Shown: positions 5,805-11,895 of the stretch, in pieces
Layout: each line of letters opens with the position of its first letter
Numbering within the stretch: position 1 is the stretch's first letter
Assembly (NCBI GenBank): GCA_002424365.1
Contig: DIRQ01000107.1
Span: forward strand, 1-11,895
DNA length: 11,895 nt
Reading direction: 5' to 3'
DNA from: Syntrophomonas sp. UBA5432
Lineage (GTDB): Bacteria > Bacillota > Syntrophomonadia > Syntrophomonadales > Syntrophomonadaceae
Notes under the pieces: generated by a model
The model's database searches: none
What the model was told of the DNA's origin: nothing
Seen by the model: the letters and a program-made list of their open reading frames with translations, nothing else
Translations under genes and position numbers: made by a program

Positions 5805-6995
5805 TTAGTTCCAGGCCTTTTGATAATAATCCCTTAATATACTGTGACCATAAGTATCACAATCAGCAAAAGCTTCTTCAAAATTATCATACTTATTGCG
5901 GTCGTAACCGGGGAAGGCCCATCTGCCTCCCAATTCTATCCATAGTGGGGCAATACCACGGGTGGGCTTAACAAAGCGGGGGTCTACCAGGACCTTGCCT
6001 GGAGGTAACGGGTTTTTACAGGCATAGGCGTAGAGATGCTGTATATGCGCTTCCACCCCTATAGCCGGACTGGTAAATATGGCACCGTGAACCCCTGCTT
6101 TATAACAGACTTTGGTAGGATCAGCTCCCAACAAATCTTCCTCTCCGGTAGCAGCTGCACCTGTAGCACCCAGGCCGCAGTAGTTGTTTTGATAAGGCTT
6201 CACCAGTCCTCCGAATTTCCACCAACCAGTCTCCTTGGCTGCTTGACAGAAGGCAATATCTCCCTTAATACCATATTGCCTGCCGATTTCCAGGTAGAGG
6301 TCAACCAGTTCCTGTGGGGCTGATGAGTTGTTCCTCCGCATAATTTCCAGCAGTTGTTCTCTTCCCAGTTGGGCCTCACCCATGATAGTTTGCTGGTAAT
6401 CGATGTTATTAACTAAAGGTTCCTCCTTATCTATTATCGGATCTTTAAAGGCCGGAGGATCTTCAGTAGGAATTGTTCCATTATTTGCTCCTTTATCTTT
6501 CACCGGATCATCTATAGCTGATGGGTTAGTAATAATTACCCGGCGATTTTTCTCATCCCAGTCAACCACCATACTCAAGTTCTCAGCAATTACTCGTAAT
6601 GGAATCATAGTCCGGCCATCCAGTATAAAAGGTAACGGTTCTTCCGGTTTTATTTTAATTTCCTTGCCATCAATAAATATACCTATTCCTCGTTGAATCG
6701 GGGGGTTAACAGTACGGGGCAGGATACTGTTTACTCCGGGAGTGTTGATAATCACCCTCCGTTCCACATTTTGCCAGAAAACCTCGTAGCCTAACTCTTC
6801 ACTAATAACCCGCAGTGGTACCATAGTTCGATCCTTTACTATAAGTGGCGTAACATCTGACTCAACAAGTTTGCCATCGATATGTATAGTGATGGCCTGC
6901 TCTGCCATTAACTTTGACGGTGTAAGCAGAGTGAATACTGCCAATACTAAAAATACCACTGCCATTTGCCATGCTTTACTACTAACTTTGAACAA
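5805..6995 (-). CDS. Secreted stalk-domain (copper amine oxidase N-like) protein with glucosaminidase domain
   Basis: 396 residues from a TTG start (6993-6995). A signal peptide covers about residues 1-31, with hydrophobic core VVFLVLAVFTLL and cleavage near LMA-EQ. Two stalk repeats of the Cu_amine_oxidN1 family follow, about 35-84 and 106-155, each with the IDG...DGRTMIPLRVIAE...RRVII pattern. A charged, proline-rich linker (about 160-195) leads to a C-terminal endo-beta-N-acetylglucosaminidase domain (about 200-396) with the expected catalytic glutamate in QAAKETGWWKFGG (E255). It should act outside the cell, trimming peptidoglycan; the stalk repeats probably attach or position it. An in-frame ATG at 7008-7010 would add five residues, but GGAGG lies inside those codons, exactly 8 nt before the TTG, so the TTG is preferred. 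Single gene, divergent from the kinase at 7312. Despite the family name, no copper amine oxidase catalytic domain is present. Confidence 0.88.
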   Translation of the reverse strand: MFKVSSKAWQMAVVFLVLAVFTLLTPSKLMAEQAITIHIDGKLVESDVTPLIVKDRTMVPLRVISEELGYEVFWQNVERRVIINTPGVNSILPRTVNPPIQRGIGIFIDGKEIKIKPEEPLPFILDGRTMIPLRVIAENLSMVVDWDEKNRRVIITNPSAIDDPVKDKGANNGTIPTEDPPAFKDPIIDKEEPLVNNIDYQQTIMGEAQLGREQLLEIMRRNNSSAPQELVDLYLEIGRQYGIKGDIAFCQAAKETGWWKFGGLVKPYQNNYCGLGATGAAATGEEDLLGADPTKVCYKAGVHGAIFTSPAIGVEAHIQHLYAYACKNPLPPGKVLVDPRFVKPTRGIAPLWIELGGRWAFPGYDRNKYDNFEEAFADCDTYGHSILRDYYQKAWN

Positions 6996-7311
6996 ATCAT
7001 ACACCTCCATAAGATTTCTACTTATTTCCTCTCAATTCACCCTCCCTGTATAAAAATCCTGCCCACACAATTAATATGGTTTTTTTCATACAAAGCTTGC
7101 AATTTTACACCAATTTATCTAAAAAGCTAGCTGACTTAGTGGGAAAACATTGATAAATAAATCATTTTTTCCCGAATTCAATAGAATATCCAAAAAATAT
7201 TGTTATATAGCATCCCATAAGCAGACAAGTTTTTTAAAACTCGTGATGTATTGTTAATGTTAGCCTTTATATCTTGCAGTTTCATTATTTTTCGGGAGGA
7301 GGAGAATAACT
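6996..7311. other. Divergent spacer between wall glucosaminidase and histidine kinase
   Basis: AT-rich, about 316 bp, holding the promoters of two divergent genes. I see no consensus promoter on either strand. The best minus-strand candidate is TTGCAA, an 18-nt spacer, then CATATT, at about 7075-7104, and is weak. Each gene has its own SD: GGAGG before 6995, and AGGAGG at 7297-7302 before 7312. No RNA gene or strong hairpin is apparent. Confidence 0.5.
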
Positions 7312-9363
7312 TTGTCAGCAAAAGTAAAATATTGTGTTTCTGTTTTTCTTCTACTTACCCTGGCTGTCATGGGTTTTCTATGGAATGAAACTTTCGATCT
7401 GATGTTTTTCCCGACTATAATTATGCAAGCTCTAATACCCCTTGTAATATGCTTATTAATTGTAGCTGTTTTTCTTATATTATTAATAATTAAAATGCGT
7501 TTCAGGGAAACTTATCTATTAGCTAGCCTGGAAAACATTGGGGAAATAGTGTCCATATTTAACCCTAAAAAAAACCGATTTGTCTACGTAAACAATGCCC
7601 TGAAAGATCTGCTAGGTTATATCCCAAAAGAAGCCTTAAACCGTAATATCCTCCCTCAGATCCTTTTTAATAACCAGGATTGGCTGTTTGACAATTATTG
7701 CAATCCGAAAACTTCATCAAGAATAATTCAAGCAAAAAGAAAAGATGGTTCGTTGATATATCTAGAACACATAGCTATTCCTATTTATAAAAATGGACAT
7801 ATTCATAAAATCGCAATCAACAGTAGAGATGTAAGTGAACACATACAAAACGAACAGGCCTTAACTGCATCCAAAAAAATATACCAAGAATTAGTAGAAG
7901 CTCGGGAACAGGCTCAAGCCGCTAACATGGCCAAAAACCAGTTTTTAGCTAATATGAGTCACGAAATTCGCACTCCTATGATTGGAATAATGGGAGCAGT
8001 AGATTTGCTGGCCGAAAGTAAACTTACTAATGAGCAATACGAAAACATTGAAATTATCCGCGAATGTGGCGAGCAGCTACTTAGTATTATTAACGGTATA
8101 TTAAATATGTCTAAAATAGAATTAGGGCTAATGGAACTACATCCCAAGGTCTGCAATCTTATTGACCTCTTTGATCGCTTGATTAATATTGTAAATCCGA
8201 TGCTCAAAGAAAAAGGTTTAAACATCAAGCTAGATATTTCGTCTAATATCCCTGCACTAGTTAAAATAGATGAAAACAAACTACACCAGGTATTAATTAA
8301 CATTCTTTATAATGCAGTTAAGTTTACTAACCAGGGTTATATAAGCTTTACCGCCAATATTGAATACGTAGGAAAAAATCCCTGGCTCTCATTGGCCATA
8401 TCTGATACCGGAATTGGTATTCCTGACTATGCGGTAGAGAACATTTTCACCCCTTTCAGCCAGGTTGATAATTCCACTTCTCGACAGTACGGGGGTACAG
8501 GAATGGGCCTATTCATCTCCAAAAAATTTGTAGATTTAATGCAGGGTAGCATTAATGTACATAGTCAGGAAGGGTTGGGCAGTACTTTCTTTATAAAACT
8601 TCCGTTAGAAGTAATCTCTCACCTTGAAGAAAAACAAAATATCAATCCTAATTTTAATGACGATTATGAGGACAAGCTTTTAACCGACTTTACACCTATT
8701 AAGGTTTTACTCGTGGAAGATAACGATCTCAATCAAAAAATAGTATCCCAGATGTTAATTAACTATGGCTTTGACATAACACTGGCCGACAATGGGCTAG
8801 AATGCCTAAGGCTTCTACAGAAAATGCATTTTGACGTAATTCTAATGGACATGCAAATGCCAATTATGGATGGTTATGAAGCTACCCGTATGATTCGTCA
8901 GTATGAAGAATTACAGTATATTCCCATTATTGCCATGACTGCTCATGCTATGACTGGTGATCGGGAGAAATGCCTGGCTAGTGGTTGCACATCATACATA
9001 GCCAAGCCCTTTAAGGCTGAAGAATTGGCCCGGGAAATAAGAAAAAACTTCCAGGGTGTAAGTATAAATAATCCTAAACCCGATCTTAACAGTTTTATAA
9101 ATGAGCTTTTACCTGATTTTATGGCTCAGCTTGAAGAAATGGTTGAAAGCCTGAAATTAGCTTTTGCTAACCATGATTTAGAGGCCATAAAGAGTATTAG
9201 TCATGATATTAAAGGCACAGCAGGAATGTATGGTTTCAGGCAGATTTCCGAAAGTGCAGCAGCAATTGAGGCAGCAGCCCGGGAAGAGTCTTTCCCCAGG
9301 ATTAAAAACAGTCTAGATCGGTTATATAAGCTTCATGAACAGGCCAGTGTACAGGTGAGTTAA
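7312..9363 (+). CDS. Membrane hybrid sensor histidine kinase (PAS-HisKA-HATPase-REC-HPt)
   Basis: 683 residues; start TTG with AGGAGG (7297-7302) 9 nt upstream. Two membrane helices, about 7-24 and 36-61, leave almost no external sensor domain. A PAS-like domain covers about 74-180, then a short coiled coil. HisKA carries the phosphoacceptor H217 in FLANMSHEIRTPM. The ATPase domain has the N box with N330/N334, G1 DTGIGIP (365-371) and G2 GGTGMG (394-399). A receiver domain spans about 462-580 with E469/D470, phosphoacceptor D513 in LMDMQMP, T543 and K565. A C-terminal HPt domain carries H631 in SHDIKGTAGMYGF. All phosphorelay residues are intact, so the protein can run a four-step relay like BarA or ArcB. 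The final response regulator is not adjacent (orphan kinase). The signal is unknown; sensing through the PAS domain or membrane is inference. Confidence 0.93.
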   Translation: MSAKVKYCVSVFLLLTLAVMGFLWNETFDLMFFPTIIMQALIPLVICLLIVAVFLILLIIKMRFRETYLLASLENIGEIVSIFNPKKNRFVYVNNALKDLLGYIPKEALNRNILPQILFNNQDWLFDNYCNPKTSSRIIQAKRKDGSLIYLEHIAIPIYKNGHIHKIAINSRDVSEHIQNEQALTASKKIYQELVEAREQAQAANMAKNQFLANMSHEIRTPMIGIMGAVDLLAESKLTNEQYENIEIIRECGEQLLSIINGILNMSKIELGLMELHPKVCNLIDLFDRLINIVNPMLKEKGLNIKLDISSNIPALVKIDENKLHQVLINILYNAVKFTNQGYISFTANIEYVGKNPWLSLAISDTGIGIPDYAVENIFTPFSQVDNSTSRQYGGTGMGLFISKKFVDLMQGSINVHSQEGLGSTFFIKLPLEVISHLEEKQNINPNFNDDYEDKLLTDFTPIKVLLVEDNDLNQKIVSQMLINYGFDITLADNGLECLRLLQKMHFDVILMDMQMPIMDGYEATRMIRQYEELQYIPIIAMTAHAMTGDREKCLASGCTSYIAKPFKAEELAREIRKNFQGVSINNPKPDLNSFINELLPDFMAQLEEMVESLKLAFANHDLEAIKSISHDIKGTAGMYGFRQISESAAAIEAAAREESFPRIKNSLDRLYKLHEQASVQVS

Positions 9364-9559
9364 TACTCCTAGTCGACAATAACTGCTATACGAGATCATA
9401 ATTGGGTAAGAATTCTTATTTGTAGCAATGCTGAATAAGCGATATTAAGGGGGGGCTTCACTGGAATCAGCGGCTCAGGTGATATTCTGGAATTCCACTA
9501 TCTTTTAACCTGTATTATTAATTTGTTTTCGAACAAGGGTTTTCATAGTGGAACCATTA
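9364..9559. other. Spacer between convergent kinase and MBL-fold genes
   Basis: No clear terminator is seen. It holds a perfect 12-bp palindrome TAAGAATTCTTA (9407-9418), a seven-G run (9449-9455) and a 9-bp inverted pair TTCCACTAT (9493-9501) / ATAGTGGAA (9545-9553) separated by 43 nt. After the G-run a short open frame without a standard start codon ends at about 9509; it may be a gene remnant but is too short to identify. Confidence 0.4.
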
Positions 9560-10228
9560 TTAGGATGTTATGATGTCACTGGTATTGATAGGGGCACCGT
9601 GGCCGGGATAGATAGTCTTTACTCCCCGGCCTTTTAATATGTTCATGCTTTTTATGAATTTGCTCCGATCGTGTAGAAATGGGGCACAGCGAGGTTTTCC
9701 TCTAAAAAGATATTGCCTAACAATCAAATCACCGGTAATCGCCCGACCATTCGGTAAAAACAGCGAAGCTGAGCCAAGAGTATGCCCGGGAGTAGGTAGT
9801 ATAAGGCCCTTGACCCCAAATTCCTCAAGTTCCAACTTCTGTTTGAACTCTATATCAGCTTCTATACCATAGCGTTTTTTGACTTTAAGGTGCTTGCCCA
9901 CCAGCTTAATTGCACCAGCAATCGAATTAAGCGGATACAGCGGTGCCTGTACGCCCTGGTTAAGATAAAGAGCATCTAAACGGTGAATAGCTATGGGCGC
10001 TTCTATTTTCCTTCTTAATTCGAATACACTACCATAATGGTCAACATGACCATGAGTTATAAATATAAGGCTAATATCGGTTTTTTTGACCTCGTTTTTT
10101 TCCATAGCCTTCAGAATCCCCTGGCTAAATCCTGGATCACCGCTGTCTACTATTATGGTTCTCTCTCCTATTACCAAATAGCTATTTGCAAAACGTAAAG
10201 GTATTCTAACAATTCTGATCTCTGCCAT
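9560..10228 (-). CDS. Metallo-beta-lactamase-fold hydrolase (glyoxalase II-like)
   Basis: 222 residues with the full metal-binding set of the fold: THGHVDH (58-64) giving H59, H61, D63 and H64; PGHTLGS with H149; TGD with D167; and PGHG with H210. This is the pattern of a binuclear zinc or iron hydrolase of the glyoxalase II/general MBL group. No signal peptide, so cytoplasmic. An upstream in-frame ATG (10247-10249) would add seven residues, but these encode the SD itself (GGGAGGG), 7 nt before the ATG at 10226-10228, so the shorter form is chosen. No additional domain (for example RNase J/Z or flavodoxin) is fused. It is convergent with the kinase and divergent from the degV-type gene; no operon partner indicates a substrate. 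Physiological role unknown. Confidence 0.87.
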   Translation of the reverse strand: MAEIRIVRIPLRFANSYLVIGERTIIVDSGDPGFSQGILKAMEKNEVKKTDISLIFITHGHVDHYGSVFELRRKIEAPIAIHRLDALYLNQGVQAPLYPLNSIAGAIKLVGKHLKVKKRYGIEADIEFKQKLELEEFGVKGLILPTPGHTLGSASLFLPNGRAITGDLIVRQYLFRGKPRCAPFLHDRSKFIKSMNILKGRGVKTIYPGHGAPINTSDIITS

Positions 10229-10311
10229 CTGGAAACCCTCCCAAAACATATTGGTACTATAACAAAATTTATCTTGTAAATAATCTGGAAGTTACAACAT
10301 GATTAATTTTC

Positions 10312-10397
10312 TAGAGTGAGGGGTAAGGATTGTAGGGGAAACATTTAAGTTTACCATACAGGTTACGTGCCTACCCTACGCTTAACTCCTCACTCTA
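10312..10397. repeat. Imperfect inverted-repeat element, 86 bp, MITE- or REP-like
   Basis: The left arm (10312-10337), starting TAGAGTGAGGGGTAAGG, and the right arm (10374-10397), ending CCTCACTCTA, are imperfect inverse complements: ten outer bases pair exactly and GTAGGG/CCCTAC closes the inner end. A 36-nt centre separates them. It sits between the divergent MBL and DegV genes and contains no ORF. The left arm resembles the G-rich string at 5697-5720, suggesting a dispersed family. No target-site duplication is obvious. Confidence 0.6.
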
Positions 10398-10442
10398 ACC
10401 TGCGAGCCTACGTATGTATTTGCTTTTACGTTTATTTGTTCC

Positions 10443-10472
10443 TTGACACCATATAATAATATTAGCTAAGCT
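10443..10472 (+). promoter_or_regulatory. Possible promoter of the degV-type gene
   Basis: A perfect TTGACA (10443-10448) is present, but the only 17-18-nt partner is TAAGCT (10467-10472), a poor -10. A perfect TATAAT (10452-10457) also occurs but starts just 3 nt after the TTGACA and lacks its own -35. Which element is used is unclear; the region immediately precedes the gene and is the only candidate. Confidence 0.3.
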
Positions 10473-10513
10473 GGTTAAGAAATTGTCTGAATATTTCGAC
10501 TAAGGAGGTTTTT

Positions 10514-11347
10514 ATGTCCAGGATATTAATTAGTGATAGCACTTCATATTTACCTGAAAATCTGATAAATGAATATGGCATTATTATAATACCTTTAAAC
10601 CTTCACCTGGAAGGAAAATCCTATAAGGAAGGCCGCGATATCAGCCACGCAGAATTTTATAATATTTTCAAGTCTAGCAAAACGTTTCCTACTACTTCCC
10701 AGCCATCTGCAGGCGAGTTTCTGGAAGTGTTTCAACGTCTCAGCTGTGATGATGAAGCCTTGGTAGTTGCAATATCATCTGAACTCTCGGGAACAGTACA
10801 GTCAGCCCTTATGGCCCGAAATATGTTGGAAACTCGGCTTCAGAAAAACATTCATATAATAGACTCTCGTTCCTCTTCCATGGGTATGGGATTTCAATTG
10901 TTAAAAGCAGGCGAGATGTTTGCCCAGGGACGAACTATGACTGAAGTTATAGAAGAAGTAGAGAGAATAAAAATTCAGCAGGAAATATATTTTATAGTTG
11001 ATAATCTGGAATATTTGGTGCGAGGAGGTAGGCTTCGCAAAAGTAGTGGCCTTATCGGCAACCTGCTGCAATTAAAACCAGTTTTAACTGTAAAAGAAGG
11101 TAAACTAGAGTTGTTTGACAAGGTTCGCACTTCCTCCCGAGCCATAAAGCTTATGATACAGCAGGTAGAGAAAAATAAATCATGGCTGGAACAACTGGCA
11201 GTTATTCACGTTCAGGCCGAAGAACAAGCATTGAAACTGCAGCAGGATTTGCAGGAACAATACGGTATTACCGCTCTTATAAGTGAGGCCGGACCGGTTA
11301 TCGGTGCTCACACCGGTCCTGGCACACTGGGTATAGCCTTTTGCTAA
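10514..11347 (+). CDS. DegV family fatty-acid-binding protein (FakB-like)
   Basis: 277 residues, typical for the family (about 280). Visible features: the N-terminal ILISDSTSYLP start (4-14), TTSQPS at 60-65 (the Thr-Ser pair that holds the fatty-acid carboxylate in FakB/DegV structures), SSELSGT (88-94), IDSRSSSMGMG (116-126), VRGGRLRKS (169-177) and a C-terminal GAHTGPGT (264-271) whose histidine is conserved. FakB proteins present a bound fatty acid to the kinase FakA, giving acyl-phosphate for lipid synthesis; no fakA gene is nearby. The ATG has AAGGAGG (10502-10508) 5 nt upstream. Single gene, divergent from the MBL gene, convergent with metF. Lipid binding is known for the family; the bound acid here is unknown. 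A possible link to the fatty-acid genes at the left end is only inference. Confidence 0.9.
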   Translation: MSRILISDSTSYLPENLINEYGIIIIPLNLHLEGKSYKEGRDISHAEFYNIFKSSKTFPTTSQPSAGEFLEVFQRLSCDDEALVVAISSELSGTVQSALMARNMLETRLQKNIHIIDSRSSSMGMGFQLLKAGEMFAQGRTMTEVIEEVERIKIQQEIYFIVDNLEYLVRGGRLRKSSGLIGNLLQLKPVLTVKEGKLELFDKVRTSSRAIKLMIQQVEKNKSWLEQLAVIHVQAEEQALKLQQDLQEQYGITALISEAGPVIGAHTGPGTLGIAFC

Positions 11348-11358
11348 AAGAAGATGAC

Positions 11359-11380
11359 GGAACGGCACAGGGGCCGTTCC
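11359..11380. repeat. 8-bp GC-rich palindrome between convergent degV-type gene and metF
   Basis: GGAACGGC (11359-11366) and GCCGTTCC (11373-11380) pair perfectly around a 6-nt loop. It starts 12 nt after the degV stop and lies 30 nt beyond the metF stop. There is no T-run on the plus strand; on the minus strand a T-rich CTTCTTTT follows at some distance. It may act as a weak bidirectional terminator, or be a unit of the same dispersed GC-rich repeat family as 5690-5760. Confidence 0.5.
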
Positions 11381-11409
11381 CTACACAAAACAATCTGTTA
11401 CAGCGCCTA

Positions 11410-11895
11410 TTATTTTACTAATCCTACGTTTTTTACTATCTCTATTATCTGGCGGTGTTTGTTCATGGTGTAAAGATGAATTCCTTGCACTCCGCTGGTA
11501 AGTAGATCGTCTACCTGCATACTGGCATATTCTATACCCGCTTTTTCCATACTAGTAGCATCGTGTTCATATTTATCGACCAATTGTAATAGCGGAGCGG
11601 GGATGGAAGCACCGCAAAGATATATAGTCCTGCGGATTGACCGAGCATTTAGTACCGGCATTATTCCTGGTATTACCGGGCAGTTAATGTTAACTGCCCG
11701 GGCTTTGTCGATAAAATCATAGTATATGCGATTATCAAAGAAAAGCTGGGTAATTAACAAATCTACCCCACAATCAACCTTATGTTTAAGATTACGCAAA
11801 TCATCTTTTAGACGAAGACATTCGGGGTGACCCGCAGGATAAGCCGCGGCTGCCACTCCGAAATCTGCTTTTTGGCGAACATCATTAATTAGCTC
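11410..11895 (-). CDS. metF: Methylenetetrahydrofolate reductase, C-terminal part (cut by window end)
   Basis: 161 codons plus stop are visible; the frame stays open to the window edge and begins ELINDVRQKADFGVAAAAYP, so the roughly 130 N-terminal residues are missing (MetF is usually about 290). Diagnostic stretches: VAAAAYPAGHPE (typical of MetF after the FAD/NADH-binding strand), DCGVDLLITQLFFDN (conserved TQ-x-FFD), and CPVIPGIMPV. The C-terminus GVQGIHLYTMN fits the last barrel strand. The enzyme reduces 5,10-methylene- to 5-methyl-tetrahydrofolate with FAD, for methionine synthesis or the methyl branch of the Wood-Ljungdahl pathway. An apparent internal start at 11856 is a GTG inside the conserved domain, not a real start. 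Convergent with the degV-type gene. The missing part prevents judging whether it is the NADH type. Confidence 0.92.
   Translation of the reverse strand, partial: ELINDVRQKADFGVAAAAYPAGHPECLRLKDDLRNLKHKVDCGVDLLITQLFFDNRIYYDFIDKARAVNINCPVIPGIMPVLNARSIRRTIYLCGASIPAPLLQLVDKYEHDATSMEKAGIEYASMQVDDLLTSGVQGIHLYTMNKHRQIIEIVKNVGLVK

Noticed and set aside
7959..8303. Minus-strand 114-codon frame inside the histidine kinase
   Set aside because: It overlaps the HisKA/ATPase coding region with conserved motifs on the plus strand, and has no SD or homologous pattern.
9449..9509. Short frame after the seven-G run (CTG or GTG start) ending TAA near 9509
   Set aside because: About 16 codons, no standard start at proper SD distance and no recognisable family; at most a gene remnant.
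1..11895. CRISPR array, prophage, tRNA/rRNA, toxin-antitoxin or defence island
   Set aside because: No regularly spaced direct repeats, integrase, phage structural genes or known defence domains are visible, and I recognised no cloverleaf RNA.

Overview
The window looks like chromosomal DNA of a syntrophic, fatty-acid-oxidising Firmicute, most likely Syntrophomonadaceae (Syntrophomonas-like). This is inferred from gene content and low-to-moderate GC. The genes include a glutaconate-type CoA-transferase with a long acyl-CoA dehydrogenase, a second long acyl-CoA dehydrogenase and an acetate permease. Shine-Dalgarno (SD) sites are strong GGAGG or GGGGG type, several starts are TTG, and GC-rich palindromic repeats lie between genes. 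No species call can be proven from the sequence alone.

Layout. 1-224 (minus) is the N-terminus of an acyl-CoA dehydrogenase cut by the window edge. 225-914 is a long divergent spacer with two candidate minus-strand promoters, five G-tracts and a possible folded leader. 915-1559 (plus) is a SatP/YaaH-type acetate transporter ending at a bidirectional terminator. From 5435 down to 1655 (minus) runs an apparent operon: CoA-transferase subunit A, subunit B, acyl-CoA dehydrogenase. Its leader holds a good promoter, a 13-bp hairpin and a possible 20-codon upstream ORF. 5805-6995 (minus) is a secreted stalk-domain/glucosaminidase wall enzyme. 7312-9363 (plus) is a membrane hybrid histidine kinase of HisKA-HATPase-REC-HPt type. 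9560-10228 (minus) is a metallo-beta-lactamase-fold hydrolase. 10514-11347 (plus) is a DegV/FakB-type fatty-acid-binding protein. 11410-11895 (minus) is the C-terminal part of MetF, cut by the window edge.

How the genes could work together. The CoA-transferase would activate a short-chain carboxylate using acyl-CoA, the acyl-CoA dehydrogenase would make the first oxidation, and the permease would move the acetate produced. This links 1-5435 into one carboxylate-oxidation module, although the exact substrate cannot be read from sequence. The histidine kinase has the same tripartite domain order as BarA, which is reported to respond to short-chain carboxylates in enterobacteria, but no partner response regulator is in view. 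The genes from 5805 onward look like ordinary, functionally mixed chromosomal genes.

I found no phage, CRISPR, toxin or obvious novel defence system. The least explained material is non-coding: the 690-bp spacer before the first dehydrogenase, the CoA-transferase operon leader, and three intergenic palindromic repeat patches.
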